Source: an uncultured Pseudomonadota bacterium
GTDB taxonomy: Bacteria; Myxococcota_A; UBA796; SXON01
Reading direction: 5' to 3'
DNA length: 63,690 nucleotides
Assembly (NCBI GenBank): GCA_903921785.1
Contig: CAIXRH010000260.1
Span: forward strand, 1-63,690
The notes below the pieces were generated by a model that was not told the origin of the DNA, made no database searches, and was given only the letters and a program-made list of their open reading frames with translations. Positions 7,181 to 14,991 of this stretch are shown in pieces. The stretch's first letter is position 1. Each line of letters opens with the position of its first letter. The translations under genes were made by a program, and so were the position numbers.

Positions 7181-8602
7181 CTCCATCAACGCCGTCCGCC
7201 CCTTCTCTGCGGATGCCCCCAGCGGCAGCGCACAGACCACCAGGTCCACTCGCCGGCCGGCGGCCGTCGCGACCGTGGCCCGAGCGTGGGTGCGTCCGCG
7301 CTCGCTGAGCGACGCCCAGCGCTCGGACCTGCATGGGTATGCCAGCACTGCCGTCACTCTTTCCGTGGCGAAGAGCGAGGAGTAGGCGAGCGCCTGGAGC
7401 ACGTCGTCGCGGTGAACCTCCCGCTCGTCTTCGCGGAGCCCGGCCCGACCCTGGGCGCCGAGCGCCTCGCCGTGAGGCTTGTACTTCGCGTCGATCACGA
7501 TGGTGCGGTCGGAACGCGCGAGCACCAGATCGGGGAGCAACGACTTCATGCCTCCTCCTCCTCGCGGCTCCCAATGGAGAGGGACGCGGGTCGCCTCGGT
7601 GCGGCCAGCGCGCAGAACGGCGCCGATACGCTGGCTCACCCCATCGGCCAGCGACTCCACCCACGCCTCGAAGAACCGCTCCATGTCGAGCCGCCACGAG
7701 AGACCGGTCGTCTCGACCACCCCCGCGAGGCCTGTCTCGTCTGCGGTCCAGCCCACGGCTTCGAGCCCATCGCGGAAGACCTGCGATCTGAGCGGCTCGC
7801 GCGCCCATCGGTCCCGATCCGAGGACACCGGCCGGAGCTGGAGGGAGCCGCCGACCGCCGCGAGGATTCGCTCGCAACGGTCCAGAAGCGGGCGGAGCGC
7901 ACCCATGCCGCCGCTGGCTGCCGCACCCCGAAGTCCCTCCATCTGGCGACGTACAACCCAGTGGATGGCGGCACGGAGGCGCTCATCATCCCGCAGGTCC
8001 GGGTAAGCGCAGGGCACGGCGAGGGGCCTGCAGCGCGCAAGCCCGTCGGTGGCCCATCGTCCGACGTCAACCTGTCCTCGCGGTGCGGGGAGCACCGCGC
8101 GGGTGACGACGAACCGACGGGTCAGGCTCTGGAGGAGGGCCTCGACCCGTGCCAGGACGACGCTCGCGAGAACCCAGGGCGGGATTGATTTTTCGGACTG
8201 CGGCAGCGTCGGGAGCGGGAGCAGCTCAGGCGTCACCCTGAAGCCCGCGACCCCGAGCGCCTCCCCAATCGACAGCCACGAGAACCGTGGCGAGACGACG
8301 AGACCGAAGTCCGTGCGTCCGGTGGCGGGCGAGCGGAGTGGGATGGCGCCGACACGGGTCGACGTGCGCACGGTCAGGCCGGCGAGCCCGCCTCGCCGGG
8401 TCGGCTCCGCATCCACGTTCAGGGCGCGCAGAACGCCGGCGTTGGTGGACAGGAGGCTCTCCGCGTACTTCTCCAGCGCCGCGCCACGGCTGGCGTCGCC
8501 AAGCCAGCCCGCGACCGAGACGAAGGCCGTGGAGCAGTCGGGGATCGCCCGACTCCCAGCATCGAGTCGGGTTGGCGGGCGCGCCCTGGGCTTGACCGCC
8601 AC
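7169..8602 (-). CDS. mcrC: McrC-like PD-(D/E)xK nuclease subunit (477 aa)
   Basis: Nuclease partner of a type IV (modification-dependent) McrBC-type restriction system. The C-terminal half contains the PD-(D/E)xK core: PDL with Asp358, then VIDAKYK with Asp371 and Lys373. The N-terminal half is less conserved and probably contacts the McrB ring. I place the start at the GTG 8602, one base after the mcrB stop, because a longer TTG start at 8680 would be buried in mcrB; there is no strong Shine-Dalgarno for either. It follows mcrB on the same strand, as expected for a two-subunit complex that cleaves modified foreign DNA. The recognised modification cannot be read from the sequence. Confidence 0.8.
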   Translation of the reverse strand: MAVKPRARPPTRLDAGSRAIPDCSTAFVSVAGWLGDASRGAALEKYAESLLSTNAGVLRALNVDAEPTRRGGLAGLTVRTSTRVGAIPLRSPATGRTDFGLVVSPRFSWLSIGEALGVAGFRVTPELLPLPTLPQSEKSIPPWVLASVVLARVEALLQSLTRRFVVTRAVLPAPRGQVDVGRWATDGLARCRPLAVPCAYPDLRDDERLRAAIHWVVRRQMEGLRGAAASGGMGALRPLLDRCERILAAVGGSLQLRPVSSDRDRWAREPLRSQVFRDGLEAVGWTADETGLAGVVETTGLSWRLDMERFFEAWVESLADGVSQRIGAVLRAGRTEATRVPLHWEPRGGGGMKSLLPDLVLARSDRTIVIDAKYKPHGEALGAQGRAGLREDEREVHRDDVLQALAYSSLFATERVTAVLAYPCRSERWASLSERGRTHARATVATAAGRRVDLVVCALPLGASAEKGRTALMEAIG

Positions 8603-8603
8603 C

Positions 8604-10118
8604 TCAGGTCGTCGCACTGCGGCTCCGCGCCTCCGCCTCCGCTTCCGCCCAGTCCAGCACAGCACGAAGCTCGTCGGCAAAGCCAGAGACGAAACCCTGG
8701 GCGATGTACTCGGACAGGAGCGGCCGAAGCCCCGTGCGGAGGCACGTCGCCTCGCTCATCCCTGGCGGGGCGATGAAGTACGAGGGTCCCGGGATCAGCG
8801 TGAACGCCTCGGCGGCGGCGTACTCGATGAACACCCGCAGGACCTCGTCGAAGGCGTCCAGCATGACCGTACGACCGTTGGCAGCCTGGTCCTTCAACCA
8901 CGAACGATCCGGCCACAGGGCCTGGAACGCGAACCTACGGCGAACTGCAACGTCCAGGATCGCGATGCTGCGGTCGGCGCTGTTCATCGTCCCGAGGACG
9001 TCGAGGTTGTCCGGGAGGTCCAGCTCGCGCTTGCCGCCGAACACCAGGGGCAGCTCGACCGTGCGGCGCTTCCCAGGCTCGAACAAGAAGATCGCTTCGC
9101 CCAAAACCTTGGCGAGGTCCGCGCGGTTGATCTCGTCCAGGACGAGCAAGTAGCGCTCGCCGTTGCGGAGCTCTCGGGCGGCCTCGGCGGCGCGAATCAG
9201 CACTCCCGCCTCCGGGGCGAAGGTCACGCCAAGACCCCCGGTTGTCTCGCGGGGCATCAGCCCGCCGACAAAGCTCTCGTAGGTCGTTCCGGGGTGAAAC
9301 TGTCGGGTCGTACCCCGGCCGCCATAGTGCTCCTCGAGCACGCGCCCGGCGAGCTCGGACTTTCCCGTCCCGGGCGGGCCCTCCAGCACTGCGAACCGCC
9401 GCGCCCTCAGCAACTCGACGACGGCCTGGTCGCTCGTTCGCGGCAAAAGGGTGCTCATCCAGCCATCCCGGTGTCGGTCGGCGTCAGCCCGGTTGGCTGC
9501 AGTGGGCTCGATTCCGCGTTCACCGAGGGTGAGGTCGATCAGCGCTGCGAAAGCGATGCGGGCGTCCTCGTCGCTTTCGGCGGTTCGGACGCGGGGGAGT
9601 CGGACCAGTGCATAGGTGCATGGCCCATACTTTTTTGCGAGGGCATCGCCGATCCCGAACGTTCGGAGCACCGTCTGAGGCAGAGCAAGGTCGATTCGCA
9701 CGGGGTCGTTCTTCGCCCATGCGGGCAGGCGGGTCGAGAGCCACCGTGCGATCGCGGCGACCTTCCGAGCGTGGCCGGGGCGCCCGAGGATGGCTTCGTC
9801 GGGGGCAAGACCAGAGGTCCCCACCACCATTCCCAACAGGGCGGGCTCGCCGGCCTCCGAGGACGGGAACATCACGAAACTCATCCCGCCGTACGGTCCG
9901 CTCCGTTCCTGCTCCGGTGGGATGAGCGCGGCATACGGCATCGCGCCTTCCTTCGTGTCTGCGTTCACGCGAAGTTGGAAGCGCTTTTCGTCGTTTCGGG
10001 GGTCGGTGAGGTCCCTGACGCGAGGATAGCGACCACCGATTGACGCGGCGAAGGCTGCGCGCGCGGAGCCCTCCCAGGCGGCGACCGGTTGGTATGCGAG
10101 GTTGACCAACTCGAGCAT
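8604..10118 (-). CDS. mcrB: McrB-like AAA+ GTPase/ATPase (504 aa)
   Basis: Motor subunit of an McrBC-like restriction system. Walker A is GPPGTGKSE with Lys253. LVLDEINRADLAKVLGE is the McrB-type Walker B, and TMNSADRSIAILDVAVRRRF the sensor/arginine-finger region, both diagnostic of the McrB clade. The first 200 residues are a different domain that probably recognises the modified base; it has no obvious EVE or DUF3578 signature by eye. The ATG at 10118 is used because GGAGA lies 6 bases upstream. mcrC follows after one base. A TPR gene lies just upstream on the same strand, but the 190-base gap and its own operator suggest separate transcription. Confidence 0.85.
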   Translation of the reverse strand: MLELVNLAYQPVAAWEGSARAAFAASIGGRYPRVRDLTDPRNDEKRFQLRVNADTKEGAMPYAALIPPEQERSGPYGGMSFVMFPSSEAGEPALLGMVVGTSGLAPDEAILGRPGHARKVAAIARWLSTRLPAWAKNDPVRIDLALPQTVLRTFGIGDALAKKYGPCTYALVRLPRVRTAESDEDARIAFAALIDLTLGERGIEPTAANRADADRHRDGWMSTLLPRTSDQAVVELLRARRFAVLEGPPGTGKSELAGRVLEEHYGGRGTTRQFHPGTTYESFVGGLMPRETTGGLGVTFAPEAGVLIRAAEAARELRNGERYLLVLDEINRADLAKVLGEAIFLFEPGKRRTVELPLVFGGKRELDLPDNLDVLGTMNSADRSIAILDVAVRRRFAFQALWPDRSWLKDQAANGRTVMLDAFDEVLRVFIEYAAAEAFTLIPGPSYFIAPPGMSEATCLRTGLRPLLSEYIAQGFVSGFADELRAVLDWAEAEAEARSRSATT

Positions 10119-10305
10119 GAGGTCTCCGAAGGGGACCACCGTACCAGGTCGACGGGGAGAAGGAAACGTGTCGTCGGCTCCGGGCTCACTCGCGGATCCG
10201 GCAGGGGGTGGGTCGTGTGGTACGCACACGGCGCGCTGCCCAGCGAGTGGTTGGGTCGCCTCTCCGGGCTACACCCCGGGCCAGGTGCCAGCGCGTCGCG
10301 CCCGC

Positions 10306-11676
10306 TCACCCCTCGTCGCGAGTCGCGACGGCCCCGTGGAGGCCAGCCTCCCTCGCCAACTTCTCGGCCTGCGAGGGGTCACGCAGCTGATGGAGGGTGT
10401 CCAGCGCGTTCGGGGCGTTGCTCCGCCACGCAACCTCCGCTTCCCGGAGCTCGGTGAGGGCGCGGCGGACCGGCGCGGCGTCGAGCACCTTCCGGAGGAG
10501 GATGAGCCCGGGACGGCGCCTCGCACGGAGCCAGCCGGCGAGGTTCTCGCGCAGGGAACTTCCGGCGTCGTCGTCCCGCCATTCATCGCGGGTCGTGGCC
10601 TTGGGAACGCGCCCCCCGACCACGACTTGCGCGGCTCGGGGATGGTGGAGAACGGCCCGGACCAGCAGGGTGGCGGCCCGAGGGTCGCCCGCTTCGGCAA
10701 GGGCGAAGCCGGCCACGAACAGCTCGTCCGGCCAGAGGTTCACGAGCCGCAGCGAGCGAACTGCCGCTTCCGCATACCGCCCGGTGTTCAGGAAGATGGA
10801 CGACCGGAAAACGTCCGCTGCTAGGTCGTCGTGGCACTCCGTCTCGAGGGTCTGGCACACCTGCAGCGCCTCGTCGTAACGGCCCAGCCGGTTGAGGGTA
10901 AGCGTGAGGTTGCGCAGCCCGCGCATGTAGGGGCGGGTGGCGAGGTCGCCCCACCACGAGTCCTTGGGGATGCGCTTCGGGAACAGACGCCGTCCCTTCT
11001 CGGCGGTGATCCGGAACTCCTCCACGGCATCGGCGAGTCGGCCCTGCGCCAGCGCGATGAGGCCCAAGTAGTTGTGCCCCTCCGCGTAGGAGGGAAAGCA
11101 CGCGATGAAGAGCCGGAACGCGCGGTCGGCCTCGGGGTACTTCCCACGCTCGTAGAGTCCCACGGCGTGCTCCTCGGCGTCCACCGACACGCCGTCGGCC
11201 GGGGCCTCGAAGCGCCAGTGGAACTCGTCCGCTCGCCGGAAGCGGTCCGTCTCCTTCGCGGTTTGGAGCCGCCAGCTGATCAGCCACGCGAGGAGCTCGA
11301 GCTCATGTCGATGCTCCTCTACGAGCGCGCCGGCCTGCGGCTGCATCCGGGGGTCAGCCACCAGGAGCTCGCGCGAGAAGGCACGGAGGCCCTCCTCGAA
11401 CCGCTTCCGCGATCGATCTTGGTAGTCGTAGGACTCCGGCAGGGCGTGCAGTTGCTCACCCACGGCCTTCCATACGTTCTTCCAGTCGAACCGAACCTGT
11501 GGGTGCCGTTCCTCCAGGATCTGTTCCAGCTCGTGGCGGCGGGGGCCCGCGGCCGCCTCGGCCTCGGCCCGCGAGTAGAACGTGAAGAGGGTCTTCTGCT
11601 CCACGGCCGTGGTGTCGACGGCTCGGGACCCATGGAGGATGGCCAGCTGGTGGCCGCGGACTCGAACGAAGGGCAT
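10306..11676 (-). CDS. TPR-repeat protein of unknown function (456 aa)
   Basis: Cytoplasmic helical-repeat protein. Clear TPR-type units occur about residues 170-330 (ERGKYPEADRAFRLFIACFP, AEGHNYLGLIALAQGRLADA, LNRLGRYDEALQVCQTLE). The N-terminal 150 residues are charged and helical with no recognised domain. AGGAGG stands 3 bases before the ATG at 11676. It lies upstream of mcrBC on the same strand, and a degraded copy of its C-terminus lies at about 14690-14800 beside other relics, so it may belong to the same mobile defence module. The upstream region carries four GTTGTG half-sites, implying tight regulation. Function not recognised. Confidence 0.75.
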   Translation of the reverse strand: MPFVRVRGHQLAILHGSRAVDTTAVEQKTLFTFYSRAEAEAAAGPRRHELEQILEERHPQVRFDWKNVWKAVGEQLHALPESYDYQDRSRKRFEEGLRAFSRELLVADPRMQPQAGALVEEHRHELELLAWLISWRLQTAKETDRFRRADEFHWRFEAPADGVSVDAEEHAVGLYERGKYPEADRAFRLFIACFPSYAEGHNYLGLIALAQGRLADAVEEFRITAEKGRRLFPKRIPKDSWWGDLATRPYMRGLRNLTLTLNRLGRYDEALQVCQTLETECHDDLAADVFRSSIFLNTGRYAEAAVRSLRLVNLWPDELFVAGFALAEAGDPRAATLLVRAVLHHPRAAQVVVGGRVPKATTRDEWRDDDAGSSLRENLAGWLRARRRPGLILLRKVLDAAPVRRALTELREAEVAWRSNAPNALDTLHQLRDPSQAEKLAREAGLHGAVATRDEG

Positions 11677-11685
11677 GTGCCTCCT

Positions 11686-11748
11686 GTTGTGTGGACATGA
11701 GGATACCGCACAACGAGGTGTTGTGCAAGTCGACCATCTGTGCACAAC
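11686..11748. promoter_or_regulatory. Four half-site operator upstream of the TPR gene
   Basis: Four copies of one half-site alternate in orientation: GTTGTGT (11686-11692), GCACAAC (11708-11714), GTTGTGC (11720-11726) and GCACAAC (11742-11748). The pattern is two identical dyads (half-site, 15 bases, inverted half-site) offset by exactly 34 bases, with a central compact palindrome of 5-base spacer. It begins 10 bases upstream of the TPR ATG. This is the layout of a cooperative repressor or activator site; the regulator is not identified. Confidence 0.6.
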
Positions 11749-11798
11749 GGCCGAATTTCGCCCAGCCACACCCGGATGGGCCCCAACGGCTCGCATGG

Positions 11799-11823
11799 TT
11801 GGACCACCTCTATGATGGTTCAA
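11799..11823. promoter_or_regulatory. Second inverted repeat in the TPR upstream gap
   Basis: TTGGACCA (11799-11806) and TGGTTCAA (11816-11823) pair with one mismatch across a 9-base spacer. The gap 11677-12033 holds this element and the four half-sites; I see no gene in it. It could be a site for a dimeric regulator of either flanking gene. Confidence 0.3.
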
Positions 11824-12033
11824 GGAGCAGAAAGACCGGGGGGCCTCACGCGTCGGGTGCGATCGCGGGGATGCGCGTCCGGCTCGGGAAAGGTCAAGGC
11901 TCCGCACCAGTCGCGCAGCCCCGGCGGGACATGCGGGTCCGGCTCCGGGTGCCCTCCTTCGCGCCGTCACATCGGGGTCGAGCTGCGCCCAACGTGCATG
12001 AGCGACGCGCCCTTCCCTGGATAGGAGGGCGCC

Positions 12034-12369
12034 ATGTCCACCCCGCCCGCCCTCCTCGGCCGTTGGCACATCGAGTCGATGGACCTCTGGGACGCCGACG
12101 CCATCAACCTCGTGCGCCAAGGTCACATCACATTCGATGAGGGCGGCGGCGAAATGGCGTTCATCTGCATGAACCTCGGGATCGACTGCCGGACCACCGG
12201 GACGAAGGGTACCGCGGTCGCCTTCACGTTCATGGGCGATGACGAGGGCGACGAAGTGAGCGGCAGCGGGACCGCCCGGATCACCGCCCCGGGACGCATC
12301 ACCGGCAAGATCCGCTTCCACCGTGGCGATGAGAGCGGCTTCGTCGCGCGTCGCGCGGAGGGCGCCTGA
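12034..12369 (+). CDS. Small conserved hypothetical protein (111 aa)
   Basis: Resembles a widespread family of 100-120-aa bacterial proteins beginning (L)xGxWxIxxMxxWDxDxI with beta-strands after it: here LLGRWHIESMDLWDADAINL, a mostly acidic middle (DDEGDEVSGSG) and a C-terminal GRITGKIRFHRGDES. It is probably a small beta-barrel; the family has no established function. AGGAGG ends about 5 bases before the ATG. It is coupled (TGATG) to the following gene. Confidence 0.75.
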   Translation: MSTPPALLGRWHIESMDLWDADAINLVRQGHITFDEGGGEMAFICMNLGIDCRTTGTKGTAVAFTFMGDDEGDEVSGSGTARITAPGRITGKIRFHRGDESGFVARRAEGA

Positions 12370-13265
12370 TGGCCCGCGGCCCCATCACCGAGCGTCTCGT
12401 ACGCGCTGCTCGTCGCGCCCATAGCGCGCAGGTCGTCGATCTCGCGGCGTTCCGCGCTGGGGGCGAGGTCGCACGCGAGCTCCAGGCGACCCTGATGACG
12501 CGAGAGGAGGCCGATGAGCTGCACCCCGTCCACGCCTTCTGGTCGCTGGTGCAGCACAACCTCGCGATGTTCGGCGAGCAGGTGCTGGCGTTGCCGGACG
12601 CCAGCAAGTTCGCCAAGCCGATCGCGGCCGCTGAGGACGAGTACATGCCGTCGGGTCCGCCGATGAGCCCGCTCACCGGCACCTACTTCTTCGGCTGGGC
12701 GTACTGCGATTTCCAGGTCGGTGTGGCCAAGGAGACCGCCGCGGGCGCCACCATCGACGTGATCACCACGCTCGGGGTCGATCCCGGGATGCTCACCCTC
12801 ATGCGCACCTTCGCGGCCAGCCGGATGGGGCTCTGGACGGTTCTGGGCCACGGCGACGGCACCACCATCCTCCGCGAGGGCGTCATGGGCGACACCCGGG
12901 AGTGCGTCGTGCCCGCTGGCTACCCCGGCAAACGTGGTGAGCTCTGGCTCGCGCGGGTGCTGCCCGCTCCGAAAGAAGGCCTCCCAAGCCTCGTGTTCAC
13001 CACCCCCTACGTGTTGTGGTCGCCAGCTTCGGCGTGGGAGGAGTACCTCGGTCGTACGCTCACGAAGATGGACCCCAAGAACCCCGCGCGGGCCTACCCC
13101 ACGCTCATGAAGCACGGCTTGTCCGCGCGCTACTGGCCAGAGTTCGTGTTCGAAGCGTATGCGAGCCACAAGCCGGAGGCGGTCTTTCTCTTGGGGATCC
13201 CCGACGTGGACGGGAGCCGACCGCATGGGGCGGGGTTTGTGGCGCCGCGCGGGTCAGGCGGCTGA
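12369..13265 (+). CDS. Unknown cytoplasmic protein (298 aa)
   Basis: Not recognised. It begins at the ATG of a TGATG overlap, so it is made with the small protein before it. The N-terminal 30 residues are basic and helical, the middle has alternating strands (GTYFFGWAYCDFQVGVAK, GLWTVLGHGDGTTILREGVM) and the C-terminal part is Pro/Tyr/Trp-rich. There is no signal peptide, no membrane helix and no known catalytic motif. It sits within the accessory island between a TPR gene and toxin-antitoxin relics, which is the only hint of role. Confidence 0.7.
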   Translation: MARGPITERLVRAARRAHSAQVVDLAAFRAGGEVARELQATLMTREEADELHPVHAFWSLVQHNLAMFGEQVLALPDASKFAKPIAAAEDEYMPSGPPMSPLTGTYFFGWAYCDFQVGVAKETAAGATIDVITTLGVDPGMLTLMRTFAASRMGLWTVLGHGDGTTILREGVMGDTRECVVPAGYPGKRGELWLARVLPAPKEGLPSLVFTTPYVLWSPASAWEEYLGRTLTKMDPKNPARAYPTLMKHGLSARYWPEFVFEAYASHKPEAVFLLGIPDVDGSRPHGAGFVAPRGSGG

Positions 13266-13350
13266 GCCAACCCACCGGCACCCGTGGTGGCGGGACTCCC
13301 ACCGTCCCGTGAGGTTCCGGGTGCCCATGCTCATGGAGCTCGCGGGGACG

Positions 13351-13593
13351 TCACTCGTCTCCGACCCAGGTGGGCCGGTCGATCTCCGATTCGTCCACGA
13401 GGAGTTCGTCGCGCTGGACACGGTGGCAGTTGCGCACCACCCGCGGCCTCAGGACGTCGGCGTCCTTGGTGCCGCGGGCGTAGTCCGTCTGGAGGATCAA
13501 CGCAGTGGACCCGAGCCGGCGCAGCGTGACCAATCCTCCGGTGTCGAGCCTCCACCGGCCGTCGAGGTCGCGGAGGAACTCCTCAACCTGCGA
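13351..13593 (-). pseudogene. Truncated DUF6036-like nucleotidyltransferase fragment
   Basis: The frame overlapping the end of the XRE gene reads VEEFLRDLDGRW and then LGSTALILQTDYARGTKDAD, which matches the N-terminus of nucleotidyltransferase-fold proteins that partner XRE regulators (family GSAALMLQTxYxRGTKDSDVL). The frame stops after roughly 80 residues, less than half the usual length, and has no ATG or GTG; the only candidate start is TTG at 13533. It is therefore a truncated remnant, the second one in the island (compare 6286-6507). Confidence 0.55.
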
Positions 13594-14368
13594 CGTGCGC
13601 CGCTCGGAGGGCGTCGGCGAAGTCCGACGGTTGAAGCTCGCTGACGATGCCCCACCTCCGCGAGATCTCCGACGACGACGCCACGACCTGGGCGAGCGTG
13701 CGCTCGCTCCGTACGCCCGGGTCGAAGTGGTCCACGCGCGGGGGTGTGCTCAGCTCGGGAGTCGGGTGCCGCGCGATGAAGTCTCCCAGTACGGTCCGGG
13801 CCCTGTGCCACCGCGCGGCGGCCGCCCGACCCGGGGCCGCCCGGTTCAGCATCAGCGCGGCGTGGACGTTCTCGATCAGCCAAGGCAGGCGCGCTGGAAA
13901 GCCGACACCGGCCAGTTCGTCGTGGAGGACGTCGAGGCTCAGGCCGTCCAGGTTCTCCACCACAACCGGGGCGAGTGCGAGGACGAGGCGCGCGTCGCGG
14001 GGGGAGAGCAGGGTCTCCCGCACGACGGTCCGCACGCCTCCGAAGCGCGCGCTCGGAACGGCGTCGGAAACCGTGCGTAGGTGCGTGGCGCCGAGGCGGG
14101 CGAGGGCGTTCTGCAGCTCATCGTCGGTCTCTGCCCGCACGGTGAACACGTCGAGCGTCACGTTGAAGAGCCGCAGCACCTCCAGCAGCTGCTCGGCCGA
14201 AAACGACCCGTCGCCACGCTCAACCTCGCTCAGCCGCGCTTGGGACAAGCCGATCCTCTTGGCGAGCTCCGCCTGCGTCCAACGGCGCTCGGTGCGCAGG
14301 TGGCGCACCTGGGCCGCGATCCGGCGTCGGGCTTGTTCGAGGTTTGAGGTGGGCTCAACGCTTCGCAT
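13583..14368 (-). CDS. XRE-family regulator, antitoxin-like (261 aa)
   Basis: N-terminal helix-turn-helix of the Cro/CI type: RRWTQAELAKRIGLSQARLS about residues 28-47. A long C-terminal domain of unknown type follows (DVLHDELAGVGFPARLPWLI). Its stop lies within the start of a truncated nucleotidyltransferase frame, the arrangement of XRE/nucleotidyltransferase toxin-antitoxin-like pairs. The ATG at 14368 lies within an 18-bp AT-rich palindrome, consistent with autorepression. The regulator looks intact although its putative partner is broken. Confidence 0.75.
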   Translation of the reverse strand: MRSVEPTSNLEQARRRIAAQVRHLRTERRWTQAELAKRIGLSQARLSEVERGDGSFSAEQLLEVLRLFNVTLDVFTVRAETDDELQNALARLGATHLRTVSDAVPSARFGGVRTVVRETLLSPRDARLVLALAPVVVENLDGLSLDVLHDELAGVGFPARLPWLIENVHAALMLNRAAPGRAAAARWHRARTVLGDFIARHPTPELSTPPRVDHFDPGVRSERTLAQVVASSSEISRRWGIVSELQPSDFADALRAAHVAG

Positions 14369-14384
14369 ATCGATTTATCGATAT
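14367..14384. promoter_or_regulatory. Palindromic operator over the XRE start codon
   Basis: ATATCGAT (14367-14374) and ATCGATAT (14377-14384) are perfect inverted arms around TT. One arm overlaps the ATG of the XRE gene. A partial third arm ATCGAAAT lies near 14391. The patch is AT-rich in a GC-rich context, so it probably includes the promoter and an autorepressor site. Confidence 0.55.
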
Positions 14385-14480
14385 TTACATCGAAATTCCG
14401 ACAGGGTCAAATATCGGGGGCGGCCTCGAACGGCCGGCGTCCGGTGTCACGTCCAGGTCGTTTCGCCCAAATCCCGTTTC

Positions 14481-14800
14481 GGGTGGTGGCCGGCGGGTTC
14501 AGGCGTTCAGGCGGCGAGCGCCCTGGGTCACGGTTGCCCCTCGGCTTCCCTCACCCCATCGCCCGGTCTTCGCACCGGCGGCAAGGCGATGGTCTCGCGG
14601 GCGCCCGCTCCCCGCCGTCGAGGTTGGTCGTGGCCCGCTCGCCGCGCCCCGGCCTCCCGCCGAGCCTCCTTTCCGCGCATCGCGCCCGTGACGGCTCACC
14701 CTCGTCCGCCGCCACGGCTCCGTGGCGGCCAGCCCCCCACGCCAACCTCTCGGCCCGGGAGTGGTCACCCAGCTGGGGGTGTGCGCAGCGTGCCCCCCAC
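14481..14800 (-). pseudogene. Decayed fragment of a second TPR/mcrBC locus
   Basis: This lies in the roughly 600-base gap between the XRE gene and hipA, where no intact gene is seen. On the minus strand, 14700-14795 encodes DHSRAERLAWGAGRHGAVA, matching the end of the TPR protein (DPSQAEKLAREAGLHGAVA), and DNA similarity extends past that gene's stop. Then 14481-14565 matches the segment just beyond the mcrC stop (7105-7180). The order and strand equal those of the intact locus at 7.1-11.7 kb with the middle missing, so I infer an internally deleted duplicate. Confidence 0.5.
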
Positions 14801-14991
14801 ACATGACGCCTCGTCAAACCGACACATGACGACGGGACGGGTCCCCATCAGGCGTTCCGTGTCCCGGGAAGACCCCCGGCCGCTGGAGAGCCTACGCCGA
14901 CCCATCCCGCGACCCCGCCGCGCTCCCCGCCGCGGCTGGAATCCGCTCGCCCGCCGCGGCTTTGTCACGCCGCGCCCCCCAGCCACCTGAA

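Noticed and set aside
14551-14817. Small gene on the minus strand
   Set aside because: The frame is a fragment matching the TPR C-terminus without start or fold, so it was recorded as a remnant.
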